The notes below the pieces were generated by a model. The model was not told the DNA's origin. It saw only the letters and a program-made list of their open reading frames with translations, and ran no database searches. From Taiwanofungus camphoratus (taxonomy: Eukaryota; Basidiomycota; Agaricomycetes; Polyporales; Taiwanofungaceae), in the NCBI GenBank assembly GCA_003999685.1, contig CP021229.1:1488001-1552000 (forward strand): a stretch of 64,000 bases of DNA. The letters are read 5' to 3'. Positions 21,566-33,698 of the stretch are shown piece by piece. Every line of letters starts with the position of its first letter. Positions within the stretch are counted from its first letter, which is position 1. Position numbers and translations under genes: made by a program.

Positions 21566-22000
21566 GTGGCACACATCATAGAGATTACTGATGAAGACGA
21601 AGCAAAAGAGGTACACCAGCTATCTTGCTCAGGTGCAGCACTACAGCCAGGAGCTACTATCGTCCCTGATCCCTACGAAACTTATCTCAAGCACGTCCCA
21701 CATGGCGAACATCCCACCGATCTCACAGTTGCCCGCGACTCGAACACTATCCGTTCGATCTACGCGCTTGTCGACAATAAAGAGCAGATCGAATGCATCG
21801 TAGATCCAGGCTCACAAATCATAGCAATGTCAGAGGAAGTCTGTTTAGGCCTGAAGCTTCTCTTCGACCCTACAATACAGTTAAACATGCAGTCCGCCAA
21901 CGGTGAAGTAGACTGCATACCCTTCCAAATTGGTGAGGTAGTGTTATATCTTCAGGCTCACGTCATTCGAAACGCAGCATACAACATTCTTCTCGGATGA
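21566..22000 (+). mobile_element. Protease-like region
   Basis: The frame contains IVDPGSQIIAM near 21800, in the place and with the spacing expected of a retropepsin (D-S/T-G type) domain, between gag and the RT frame. The assignment rests mostly on position. Confidence 0.55.
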
Positions 22001-22182
22001 CCCTTCGATGTCCTTACGCAAAGCATCGTAAAGAACTTCGCGAACGAAGAACAAACCATCACGATAGTATGTCCCAACTCCGGTGAAACCCTCACAATTC
22101 CTACGTATCCACGTGGAAAACCACACTTTTGACCGCAACATCATAGAAGCTGTCTGCATGCGGGTTTTCACGCTTCAAGGAT

Positions 22183-25100
22183 TTGATACCCCATCGTCAA
22201 GGAGAAGCAGCCCTAGTCATCGACTACGATGGGGCAAAGCCAAGTATTTCTTTCATTGCTCCGATAAATTCTTCGATCTCCGGCGCAGTCCAGTCTTTTT
22301 ATCTCTCTGCTTGTTCTTCAGTCTCCTCACATTTGCAGTCTCTCTATACCACAGACACAAAAGCATCCAGTATGGCCACATCGAATGCTTCGACGTGGGC
22401 TTCGACACTTCTATTTTCAGCCCCTTTTGCTTTGCTTCCTAATCTGTCCTCTTCGAACTCTTCGAATCGTGCTTCAACCTCTCAGCTTCTTAATTCCATT
22501 CATCCAACATCTTCTACGTCAACTCACGAAACCTACGCAGCTACTAAGAAGAAGTACAAGCCAGTCACACTCAAGACTCGTCCCGTTCTAGGAACGGTCC
22601 CCAAGCAGTTTCGAATAATTCGAGATATCAAGGGTGACCCCCTATCCATTATGCCAGTACTCTCAGCTGACCCCCCACCCTTCGAACCTACTGGCCATTA
22701 TTCACGTGAATGCTTCAAAATTACGAAGAAGCTTCACGACGGCACCTTCCTGCTCCCCAACGAGCGTCGAGTTCTCCATCACTTCATGTGCTTGCACAAC
22801 GAAGCCTTCGCATGGACCAACGAAGAAAGGGGATGCTTCAAACCAGAGTACTTCCCTCTCGTAGATTTCCCCATCATACCACATACGCCCTGGGTGCAGA
22901 AGAATATCCCAATTCCACCTGGGATCTACAATCAAGTCTGCGCAATAATCAAGCGAAAGATCGACGCAGGTGTCTACGAGCCTTCGAACTCGTCGTATCG
23001 ATCGTGTTGGTTCTGCGTAGTAAAGAAGGACGGGAAATCTCTTCGACTCGTACACTCCCTCAAGCCCCTTAACGCAGTTACTATACAGCACTCCGGCGTA
23101 CCACCAACGCCAGAATATCTCGCAGAACAGTTTGGAGGAAGACCGTGCGGCGGCATGCTCGACCTCTACGTAGGCTACGACAAACGACTCATCGTGGAGT
23201 CTTCGAGAGACCTTATGATGTTCCAAACTCCCTACGGTGCCATGCGACTCGTCACCCTTCCAATGGGTTGGACGAACTCAGTCCCTATATTCCACGACGA
23301 CGTCATGCACATTCTACAACCCGAAATCCCACACTCTACAGTCCCCTACATCGACGACGTTCCAATCAAAGGCCCCGCATCTGACTACAATGACGAGCGG
23401 CTGCCTTCAAACCATGGGATTCGAAGATTCGTATGGGAACACTTCGAAAACTTGAATCAAATTGTTACTCGAATGCGCTACGCAGGAGGAACCTTCTCCG
23501 GCGTAAAGAGTGTTCTAATCTTGCGCGAAATCATGGTCATAGGACACCGGTGTACTCCTGAAGGACGGTTGCCCGACGACTCTCGAGTCTCAGCAATATG
23601 CAACTGGGGCCCCTGCGCTACGCTCTCCGATGTTCGAGCATTTCTAGGAACTATCGGAGTTGTTCGAATCTTCATACGCAACTTCGCCCATCGTGCCGAT
23701 GCCCTCGTACGCCTTACGAGGAAGGACGTAGAGTTCGAATTCAGTCCTGAGCAAATCGTAGCACAAGAAGACCTCAAGGATGCTCTACTCTCCTCCCCCG
23801 CACTACGAGCTATCAACTACAATTCCCCGTCCCCCATAATCCTCGCAGTCAACACTTCATTCATTGCAGTTGGGTACCACCTTTGTCAGTGCGACGAAGC
23901 CAACACTCGAATCCGCTACTACAACCGCTTTGGCTCTATCACGCTGAACGATCACGAGCGAAGGTTCTCTCAACCTAAACTCGAGATCTACGGTCTATTC
24001 CACGCCCTTCGATCCCTTCGACTTTACCTTATCAGCGTTCAAAACCTCATCGTAGAAGTCGATGCTCACTACATCAAAGGCATGCTCAAGAACCCAGATA
24101 TTGCCCCCAGCGCAAGCATCAACTGCTGGATAGTAGCCATCCTCACATTCCACTTCACGATAGTACATGTTCCCAGTACAATGCATGGCCCCGATGGTCT
24201 CTCTCGACGTACACCACAGCCAGGCGACGCGGTCGTAGAAGAAATCGATGAAGACTTCAACGACTGGATTGATCACATGCACTCCTTTGTACATCAGATA
24301 CTACCTCCCCCTCATGCCCCTACAATGTCCGTTCTAACCAACACAGAAGCCGAGAACGGCTCCAATTTCAAAAAGGAGGAAGATAGCTACGAAATCGTCC
24401 CGCGTTCAGAGCAAGCGCAGCTCGCAGATGCAAGACTCGATGAGGTCCTCGAGTTTCATCGAACGCTTTCGAAGCCAGAAGGCATTTCGGACAGCGAATA
24501 CGAAGGGTTTCTCAAGTACTGCGTGCTGTTCTTCCTGGATAACGACACTCTATGGCGAAAAGACAACCACGGCATGCACAAGTTGGTCGTCAAGCCTGGC
24601 GATCGCCTTCGAATCCTTCGAGAATGTCACGACCACACCGCTCATCGGGGCATCTACGCAACAAAAGTCTTCATCAATGAACGATTTTGGTGGCCGTTCC
24701 ACTACACAGATATAGCATGGTTTGTTCGAACGTGCCATCTATGCCAGTCTCGTCAAGTTCAGCAAATCCTTATTCCCCCTACCATCGCAATGCCCGCCCC
24801 TATCTTCGCAAAGATACATATCAATACGATGCATATGTCTGCATCAGGTGGATACAAATACCTCGTACAAGGAAGATGCTCTCTCACGACGTACCCGGAG
24901 TTTCGAATGCTTCAAAAAGAAACAGTGTCAGCACTCGCCGACTGGATCTTCGAAGACATCCTCTGTCGATGGGGTGCACTCAGCGAGATCGTTACGGACA
25001 ATGGTGCAGCGTTTATCAAAGCGGCAGACTATCTGTCGAAGAAATACCACATCAACCACATTCAAATCAGCGGCTACAACTCTAGAGCGAACGGACTCAT

Positions 25101-25800
25101 TGAACGACCGCACTTCAGCACGAGACAAGCCTTGTTCAAAACCGCCGACGGAGACGAGAAGAAGTGGTCTCGCGTGGCGTACTTCGTATTCTGGTCTGAA
25201 CACATTACGACTCGACGACGCATGGGTTGCTCACCGTACTTTGTGGTAACGGGCACCCACCCCCTCATCCCTCTCGACATCGTAGAAGCCACGTACCTTC
25301 AGCCCCCTCCCACTTCAATTCTTTCTACGACAGATCTCATCACACGTAGAGCAATCGCGCTCCAGAAGCGCGTAGAGCAAGTAGCCGAACTCAGCTTGAA
25401 GGTCTACGAAGCCCGTCGAATAGCAGCACTTCGCTTCAAAAAGGAGCATGAGCACTTGATCAAGGACTTTAATTTCAAACGTGGAGACTTAGTGCTTGTA
25501 CGAAACACGAAGATCGAGAAGTCCCTGAATAGCAAGATGTGCCCCCACTACCTAGGCCCCCTCATTGTTGTATCGCACAACAAGGGTGGCGTGTACATTG
25601 TCTGCAAACTGGATGGCACAGTCCTCGACAGGCCCATTGCAGCATTTCGAGTCATCCCCTACTTCGCTCGACAATCTATCCCTATCCCGGACAACCTAGA
25701 AGACATCTCAACTGAGCGTCTTCGAGAACTTGAACGATCCAATTCGCTCAGCGACGACGATGATGACATCGTCGAAGACGTCGAAGAAAGCGAACAGTAG
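22183..25800 (+). mobile_element. Reverse transcriptase, RNase H and integrase region
   Basis: A 1205-residue open frame. The RT domain begins near residue 240 and includes the active-site phrase PYIDD near 23345. A tether and RNase H-like region follow (TRKDVEFEFSPEQ near 23710). The integrase has an HHCC zinc domain (HDHTAHRG ... CHLC, about 24625-24745) and a catalytic core with VTDNGAAF near 24990. The tail is acidic (DDDDDIVEDVEESEQ). This is the standard Ty3/Gypsy order. Confidence 0.9.
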
Positions 25801-26167
25801 AAGCCCCTGTCTCTTTACTTATACTACTACGATGCGTACTTTCAACGGTCTCTTTTCTCTTACTATATGCTTGATTTCACCTCTCTTTCTATTTGATCTA
25901 GCGTCATTTTTACCTGTACCATACACGATTCAACTCGACTAAGTCGCGATATCGCTTCGACGTTCTACGAACGTTTCGATTTGAACGTTGCGCGGAGGCT
26001 CACATTCTATGAGTCCTCCTAGGCAGTGATGACAAACTGAGCCTACCAACGCCACCATTTTTCTTACCAAGTCCTTCGATATGTTCTTCTTCTTCGAACA
26101 CTTCTATTTTCTTCTAACATGCATTTCACAATTGGGACAAAGAATGTTTAATTTTCTATAGTACAAA
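25801..26167. other. Non-coding spacer inside the retroelement
   Basis: T-rich sequence lies between the end of pol and the antisense gene. It contains a TTCGAACACTTC-type phrase and no convincing open frame. It may hold the convergent 3' ends of the sense pol transcript and the antisense gene. Confidence 0.4.
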
Positions 26168-27566
26168 GACCACGACCTGCCACAAGACAACGACTACTCC
26201 TCATTGCCCGACTCAGCACCCACGTCGAAGCCACCGCCCGCAATCGCCTCCTGTTCCATGCGAATCAGCTCCAGGTCGAGGTCATGGAGCATGGCGCGGC
26301 GAAATACAATGTTCGCGCGCTCCACCCGAATCATGCAGATGGCGGTGCGCGACTGCTCATCGAGGACGAGTGAGTCCAGGTCGTCCTGCTCAAGGCCCAG
26401 GCAACTACCGCCATCCAGGGGAACCTTAATAGTGGGGCGAGGTGGCTGGGCCACTCAACGGCGCTTCGATCCGCTGGCCTCTCCCGTCGAAGGTCCAGGC
26501 GAAGGAGGGGGGGCTGCAGAAAAAGACAAGTCAGGGACAAATGCAAGAAAGAAGAAGAAGACTCACCCTGCTTCTTCGCACCATCACGAGTCTTCTTCGT
26601 ACGACCCAAGACCGAGACCCCGCCGAAATAGCAGCCCTGCGCTGTCTGGATGCACCGCTCACACGCAGTGGTGCCCTCCGCCCAGACACACTCGACGGTC
26701 TGAGTGCGGATTCGACATCGATCGCACTACGAAGAAGTATTAGCTCAGGAGAATAGCTGAAAAAACAAATCACATACCTTTTCCCCCGCCTGCTGCTTCA
26801 TCCGCGCGACTCATGCCCAGTCAGTCTCAGGCGCTGTCAAGCCGTCGCGGTCGCTCTTCGACGCCTTCTACAAACCGGTCAGTAATCGAATAGGAGGGCA
26901 AGACTCTGTAACGTACCGCCGCAGCGTCACCCTTATCATCCCGAGCCCGTTTCTTTCCCTTCGAAGGGGCAGCGGCCCCTTCAACGTGCTCCCCAGTACC
27001 CTCCACCATCCTAGACACATCGGCATCGGCCAGCTGCGTGGCCTCCTCCGCCTCTCGTTGAAGGGCAGCCTCCTCCTCCTCACGCTCCCAAGCCACATGC
27101 ACGGCTTCTTCTTGGTGGTGTTCTTCTTTGACACGACGAGCCTCGGCTGCAGCAGCACGGAGGCGCACCTCTTCTTCGCGATGCCTCTCCTCTTCAACGC
27201 GACGAGCAGTGACGGCGTCAATCGCAGTGGCCAGGGCCGGCCATTCATCGCGGACCCACACGGCCCACGACTCGGTGGCAATCTCGGCGAGCTCACCAAC
27301 CAGCGTCGCCACACGCTCATCCACCTCCGCGTCCTCAACGGGCCCCCGCACCTTGCGATACGTACTCTACGACAGAGGTAGTTAGCAAATAGGAAAGGAC
27401 GAGCTGATAAGAGACGTACCAGCAAATCCACAACGTCCTGCACCCAAGCTTCGACCTCCTCGGGGACGGTGTCGGCACAGGGTGTATCGAGCACCACAAT
27501 CAGACGGTCTCGAGCGCGCTGAACGCGCGAAGCGACGACAGCGGGGGTAGTGGAACGAGAAGGCAT
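26168..27566 (-). mobile_element. Antisense accessory gene of the retroelement (coiled-coil plus Cys motif)
   Basis: On the minus strand a gene starts at 27566 (MPSRSTTPAVVASRVQRARD). Open segments separated by intron-like gaps with GT...AG borders encode first a helical N-terminal part, then a long charged coiled coil rich in Glu, Arg and Ala (about 26850-27350), a nuclear-type basic patch (KGKKRARDDK), and further on a Cys cluster (ECVWAE ... ACERCIQTAQGC, near 26630-26695). Antisense accessory genes between pol and the 3' LTR are known in several Ty3/Gypsy lineages. I recall similar coiled-coil/Cys proteins in basidiomycete repeats, but I know no function. The later part seems to carry at least one break. 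Confidence 0.6.
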
Positions 27567-27805
27567 TGTAAGGTAGAGGAGGCCGATGTAGAAGAGGGGG
27601 AGCGTGTCGAATGTGGAACGATGAGCAAAGAAAGACAGCTAAGTCACTCTGGCTTAAATCCTCTTTGACGGCACGTGATCAGCACGAGTCACAAGAAGGT
27701 CGGAACCGCGCAGGTCCCCATAAAAGCTTCGATCCAGTCACATCCACCAAGCTTCTAGGCATCACGTGTGGACCGAGGACGGTCCAAATTCCAAAAAGGA
27801 GGAGA

Positions 27806-28786
27806 TGATAGGCGCCAGGCCCTTCTAGGCCCTGCGGAGCGCCCTCACTCAACCCTAGGACCTTAGTCATGGCTTCGACGCCACTCGACGTGTCCGATAC
27901 AGCCCGAAAAGCCATCGTGGGACTCTCCGATAGCCTCGAATCACACCACCGCCACTCCGCCAGTTCCGGTCCGATGTTCTGGTGTACCGGTCCCTCTATG
28001 CACAATACGCCACACGCAGTTGCCACTCAATGTCCTCGCACGTGACCGGTCTTGCCACTCCAATATCGCTTGATTTGCTACGATGTGCCACTCGATGCAC
28101 TCGATAACGCTACGGCCCCAGGTCTTGTCTTAGTATATTTCATGTATGTTCCTTTGTTTCAGCCTTTCTAGTGACGACAAGTAGCCACTCCCTCTACAGG
28201 CCACTCCATAGTTCGTAGTGCGCAAGTAGTTAGGATGCCACTTGTACTATGCCACTCCTGATGTGCCTTACATTATAGTACAGTAGTATAAACGCCATGT
28301 ATGGTGTCTCGGAACAACAGAGAAGTTTTCCCCCATCCTACAGAGCTCAAGAAGAGCACCTTCGATTTAGTCACCTACTGCGTCCTACTGCGTCCTTCCG
28401 TCTTCAATTACGTTCGAAGAGTTGCGCCTACTATCCGCCTTCTACAGTATTCTGAAGGGTTGCGTCTCGTCTGTTTTCGACATCCGTCGAAGAAGTTGCA
28501 TTCAGTCTTACGTCCGCCTTCGAGCCACATCGAAGGGTTGCGCTAGCATCTCTCTCTAACCCAACCTCTCCCTAGTATAGTACAGCATAGTAGCGCATCG
28601 AAGCTATGTCGAGCAGTCACGACACACGTAGAAGGTCGTCGAAGACCTTCGTAGACGTCTCTCGATCCATTTGAAATCGGGAACTCTTTGCTGCTGACTC
28701 TCCCCTCCACACTAACTAGTTCTATAGCCTTCCAGCTCCTCTAGGGCGTACCCAGTAGGGGTTGGAGTGCTATAGTGCGCATCACT
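27806..28786 (+). mobile_element. 3' LTR (C family)
   Basis: The 981-bp LTR begins TGATAGGCGCC directly after the purine tract AAAAAGGAGGAGA and ends GCGCATCA. It has four of the hairpin units, one fewer than the 5' LTR, and keeps the TGTATGTTCCTTTG segment that the 5' LTR lacks. Confidence 0.85.
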
Positions 28787-28871
28787 GAGTCAGTCAAGCC
28801 GCAGACGAGGGCATACAGAGTCGGTGACCGGAAAGGGCAACAGTAGGTAAGTATAACACGTGCGCATGACT

Positions 28872-29025
28872 CTGTTCAAAATGGAAGCCGGCCTTGGTCA
28901 ACTTTCTGATAAGTTACCATATAACTTGACTAAATAACTAGTCAAATTCTTGTCTCTCAGTGACTGAATATGGAGCAGCTGCCCTGCAATTTCTGCATCA
29001 ACATTGACTATGCTTTCTTACAGAG
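28872..29025. repeat. Small relative of the DNA transposon, back to back with it (candidate MITE)
   Basis: The stretch ends TTGACTATGCTTTCTTACAGAG, which resembles the right terminus of the DNA transposon family (TTGACTA...TTTACAGAG). It is rich in AGTCA/TGACT motifs. It is followed by CGTGACT and then at once by the left terminus of the large element. On its left CATGACT precedes CTGTTCAAAA, a degenerate version of the CTCTGTAAAAAA start. Confidence 0.45.
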
Positions 29026-29032
29026 CGTGACT

Positions 29033-29062
29033 CTCTGTAAAAAAACGTAGTCAACCTAAGTC
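29033..29062 (+). repeat. Left terminal inverted repeat
   Basis: Thirty bases starting CTCTGTAAAAAAACG are the exact reverse complement of 37239-37268. The 7-bp duplication CGTGACT precedes it. Confidence 0.9.
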
Positions 29063-29335
29063 ACGAGAAAGTCAACTAAAGTCACAAATGATGACGTGTT
29101 AGTCCGCTGATGCAAATTGGAGACTAGTTTTTTGACTATCTAGTCGCATTTTCAAAGTTTAGTTGTCACCATATAGTCACTTTGTAGTCATTCCTTAGTC
29201 CGTTTTGTAGTTGTTTGCTAGTCCGTATTTTGGTCATGTGTAGTCCCTCGTAGTCACATATGATTCACAATATTAGTCCATCTCTTAGTCGTGCATAGTC
29301 ATCATATAGTCATAACAAAGTCATTACAATGCGGA
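29042..29335 (+). repeat. Left subterminal repeat array (TAGTC motifs)
   Basis: At least thirteen TAGTC pentamers occur in under 300 bp, nearly all in the same orientation. Right of the transposase gene (about 37075-37260) the complementary GACTA motif occurs about seven times. Subterminal arrays of short motifs are typical transposase or helper-protein binding sites in CACTA-type elements. Confidence 0.7.
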
Positions 29336-29695
29336 GAGCTAACTAAATCCAATCCAAGCCAGCACCTCAACCTGTAGTCTTCAAGTTCCTCTGAATTGTC
29401 TTCCTTGCCTTACGCTATGTATAAGATAGAGTTCATCAGAGTAACATCGAAAGGATCTGAAAAGAAATAATTACCCTTGTCGTATTGCAATGATATCGTC
29501 CCTTGTCAGTCTGTGAGTTGGTGTGGCCTTTAACACAATTTTGACAAGATCATCTATGAGATAGTGAGAATTTCTAAGAGACAGTAAATCAACTGAAAAA
29601 ACTTACTTACCCTTTTTCATACACGCTATTTGCTGCTTGGCAATGGGTGTGGAATTCAGTCCATGATAATTGATTCACATTAGGAGAGCTTCCTT

Positions 29696-32600
29696 TCATA
29701 CTGTGAGATCATTGCGGACACAATCACTCCTTGACACAGCACTATGACTGCCGGCAGATTCATTTTTCTGTGCTTTTGTGGCCAAGTCGCTGCTGCTAGG
29801 AGTGGTGGCGGGAGGGGGACTGACATCGGTACCATCGTGACTGGGGTGGGCAGCAAGAGAGCCTGAAGGAATGTCGAACACAGAGGGGGTAGGTAAACCT
29901 GTAGATAGACTTGTGTCGCTGGTGAAATTGGTGACTTGCAACCACAAAACCTCTTTGCCTTTGGGTGCCGGCTGATGAAACGATGAATTTTGAGTTGGTT
30001 GAATAATGTAAATATAGAAACATACCCCTCCAGCATCTTTCCAGCATGTCCACAGCCGGTCAAGAACATTTTCAAGGTAGGCGTCACTCAGAAAGGAGTT
30101 GGTATTGATGTCACAGATGAAACACAGATGTCGCTGATAGGTCCGGTACGACTCCATGCCCTGAATTCGTGTATTTTCGGTCTCCCGCCCCTTTCTTGGA
30201 ATGTACTGCCGAGTTTCGGAAGTCCAAATGTCGTAACAAAGACAGAGAGCTCTATTCAATCACTAGGAAGTGCCCTAACTCTGCAGACAGTTGCGCTGTA
30301 TGTGTCTACTCACGCCTTGGCAATCTGGCCTTCCTATCCGGGAAGAACAATGGGATTTCTGATGATAGAAGGTCTGCCTGACACTCCGGCAGCCCTATTG
30401 AAGAGAAGTAGTCCCTCACACTCTAGAATGCATGCCTGCCACCTCACCTAGCATCCTCCTGACCTCTGACAACTCTGGGCCTTTGGTGGAGATCAACCAA
30501 GAAAAGCCACTTCGGTTTTCGGTCTTCAGTCCTCGGTTCTGGTCCTTGGTCCCTCAGTCCAGAATCCCGGCCTCTTGTTCATGACGTCCATATGATCCCT
30601 TGGTATGGCCTAGACCCCCTACACATCGGCTTGATGGTTCAGCACTCCTAGATCCCTGTTCCCCCCTCAAGGCCTGGTTAGATAGCCCACCTTTCATATG
30701 ATGATCTCTAGATAAGCATCCCTCACCTTGTGCTGTTCCCTCATAACCTTTCTACCGCATTCAGTGTCCCTGTTTCATGTCCTACTTCAGTTTAGTTCCC
30801 CATATAGTACGCGGATCAGATCCTAGATTTTACAATTTTCGGTTTGTTTTCAGTTTCTTCAGTTTTATTCTGCGTAAGATACTTTGACACCACGGACCCC
30901 TTAAGTAGTCTCCTGTACCTACCAGACAAGAGAGAAGATACGCGCTCCCATCTTGTCTTGCAGAATCTACAGACTTGTCCCCCAGAGTTCAGATTTGAGT
31001 TTCCCCTGCTCTAAGGCTTCCCTACAGTCTGACAAGGTTCCTCTCCATCGTATCTATGCCTATCACCAGCCAGCAGTCCTATTATATCATATATCGCAGC
31101 AGTTCTACATCTTCTACGTCCTACGTCCCCAAAGTTGGAGTAACTTTGGTCTGAGTAAACAGTCCCCCTCCTCCTCCTCATCCGGTGTGCCTCCGCCCTC
31201 ATTATACCCCATAGGCACGTGTTGCGCACAGTCTAGTCTATCAGCCATTGCCTACGCCAGCCCTACGTACCATTCCTACGACATCAGCCCTCAGCAGTAT
31301 TCTCTATTCTGATTACATCGGTTTTCGGTTTATCTTTCGGTTCTCGGTTCACCACCAGTGCGCCCTCAGTTCCTTTGACTCCTTTGCACCTGGCTGGCAT
31401 TCAACCAGCCTGCTGTCATCGGATTACAAGACCATGCTCCTACCTTCCTGGGACTGCCCGCACCTCAGCATAAGATCCTGTCACGCAGGATTCATTGGCC
31501 CCTTACTCCTCTGCACACACTAGACTTTTAGGCCCCTGACAGTGGTCTAGGTAGTTTCTCTGTCATGTCCCTTCACTTACCTTTCCCTCTGGTATCCTTC
31601 ACAGGTACCCCACCGCTTTAGCTCACTCCCTACTCATTGGGATGTGTCGGACCTACTCCCTAGGTTCATCCTCTCAGTTCAGGACTCCCTAGGTCGTATC
31701 ATTGCGTGACTTTGCAGGTTCTGATGGCTGCAGCAATGAGTCGACAAGCAGCATTGATGGTGCCAATACTATTCCAAGATGTAAGTACCGATGTGAGAGT
31801 CATATCACCTGCCGTGAACTGATAGTGTCCCCAACTAGTGCCTGTGTCGTCAGGTGATAAATCTGGTGTATTTGGATCAGCACACTCAACGCGCTCAATG
31901 AATGCCAGGACTTGTGGTGAAGGAGCCCCAATTCCAAAGGTTGGACTGAGCTTCACAGCATTGAGAAGCTCAAGCCCGTTGATAAAGTGCGGAAACTCTG
32001 CAGCCAGAATCACTGTGAAAATTTGAATAAGATAAGAATATAGTAAGAAAAAAAGACTTACTGGTAAGATTCTTGAGTGTAGGGTCAACCTGAATGAAGG
32101 CAAAGTCTATACTCTTGATTGCGGCAGAACTATGAACATGTGGCAACGGAGCAAATGATGATGACGGCAACGGTCATCGAAGAGAATCTATTAAATAGTA
32201 ATTAGTTTCTAGTGCTATACCTTGGCGAAAGGAACTTACCTGAAGGCTGTAAGACAGGCTTGGTTGTGGTTGCCAGCGCAAGAGGGTTGTTTGAGATCGT
32301 CATGTGAGTGTCACTAGCAGTCATCATGAGAGCGTCACTCGCAGATATGGCAAGAGTGTCGCTAGCAGATATGGCAAGAGTGTCACTAGCAGTTATTGTG
32401 AGGGGGACATTTGCAGGTGTTGTGAGAGAGCCAGGAGGGTCATGCACAGCCATTGAGAGGGCTTGGTTTGTGACAATAGGCTCGTCAGCAACCGTTGTGT
32501 GATGAACTGGGAGTGGATCAGAGGTAGAGGTTCTGGGTTTCATCTTCTTTGCGTCATTAGTTGCAGATGAGGGAACGTGTGGTCGTTTAGTAGAGAGCCA

Positions 32601-33540
32601 TGTAGAAGCAGAGCAGTTGTCTGCACTGTCATCATTGTCATCCTCACTACTGTCCATCCCTCGATGACTCAATGATCTAAAAAGTCCACCCAATACATGA
32701 TCTGCCTTCCAATAATACGCACACAGAGATAGAAGTGGTTGTTGCTCCTCCATCTTCTGCAATGCAGCAGCCCATTCCTTCAGATGGTATGATTTGAAGT
32801 AGTTCTTGGTTCTTGCAAGTGAACGATCCCTGTAGGCATACCCGGGTGGTGAAGGAAGTTGGAGTAGCTCTGCTCTACAAAGTCGTGCTGTTGCCAGAAT
32901 CACCCTGTAATCCTCCTCAGTAATCATAGTCCCATCCTTGTTGTGAATGGCACGTTGCATCGATGGCCTTGATGGATTCACTTTTGTGATTGCTACATCT
33001 TCATCATTTTTGCAATCTTGAAGTGTCCAAAGGATTTTGACAGGATAAGAAGCAGGGCATGTCAAAGGGCCGTCACCTTCTGATACCACCTGCATGGTCA
33101 CACTTTCACTCTGAGGTGTAGTGGCTCGACATGAGGCGGAATCACTAGGTGCAATACTCAGTGTACTTTAGAAAGATCAGTAATAGTTGAGAACAAAAAA
33201 AATCAAAGACACACCTGTAGCCTGAAGATCGGGCATGCGCCTCAGCACATAGTGATTGCACCTCCTCCAGAAGTTGCTTATTCTCACTATAGAGGAGATT
33301 CTGAGTTTTAGCTACCTCAACTACCTGTGTAGTCACATCATTTAGTTTTTGATACATCTGAAAAACATGAGGATTCTTCATAAGCTCTGGCAGCTCTAGA
33401 GTTTCGATGGTGTGAGGACTGAGTCTCATAGAATTTAATTCCGTAGAGATTTGAGGTATAGTTGTAGATCCATTGAAATTTGGTGGAAGCAGAAATCCAG
33501 AAGAGAAAGGAGGTTGAGATGGTTGTTGTGGAAAATCCAT
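29696..33540 (-). CDS. Companion gene of the DNA transposon (unknown function)
   Basis: This multi-exon minus-strand gene is divergent from the transposase and ~160 bp from it. Proposed exons: 33215-33540 (start MDFPQQPSQPPFSSG), 32240-33165, about 32062-32188, about 31702-32012, then beyond the B insertion about 30314-30359, up to 30262 down to 30026, and 29696-29971 (end RNDLTV). The splice phases I checked agree for the 33166-33214 and 32013-32061 introns and for the last one; the acceptor near 30262 is unresolved. The first exon encodes a Pro-rich then coiled-coil segment (VVEVAKTQNLLYSENKQLLEEV). The rest has no family I recognise. It is damaged: a TGA in frame at about 32175-32177 and the B solo LTR between 30359 and 31702. 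It may be a DNA-binding helper like TnpA, but that is inference. Confidence 0.55.
30360..31701 (+). mobile_element. LTR-like unit B, complete solo copy inside the DNA transposon
   Basis: This 1342-bp unit begins TGATGATAG and ends CGTATCA (TG...CA). Flanking TTTC (30356-30359) and TTGC (31702-31705) could be a 4-bp duplication with one mismatch. It splits an exon of the companion gene. It shares several phrases with unit A, including GGCCCCTTACTCC and CTTTCTACCG, so A and B are probably related LTR subfamilies. It has no coding capacity. Confidence 0.7.
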
Positions 33541-33698
33541 AGTAAGAAAGAGAACAATGAAGACGAAACATAAGTTTGATGTAAGATGCGCATGACACCT
33601 GCCTGATTTGTCAGCTTGTAGCATCTTATCGATTGTTGATCTTCAACATCTTGTCAATTGTTGTGATCCTCAGTCTCTTGCAGCTCTACACTGCAAAA

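Larger units (their letters stand above)
18450..28786 (+). mobile_element. Ty3/Gypsy LTR retrotransposon with antisense accessory gene, older
   Basis: Two C-type LTRs (18450-19429 and 27806-28786, TGAT...CA ends) enclose gag (from 19484), protease (about 21566-22000), an RT-RNase H-integrase frame (22183-25800) and a 2-kb tail with minus-strand coding. A TGG-starting primer-binding site follows the 5' LTR (about 19434), and a purine tract AAAAAGGAGGAGA precedes the 3' LTR. The LTRs differ by roughly 5% in the part compared and by two large indels. I found no target duplication. The element is broken, with about four interruptions. It is distinctly older than the chromovirus, and no chromodomain was seen. 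Confidence 0.9.
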
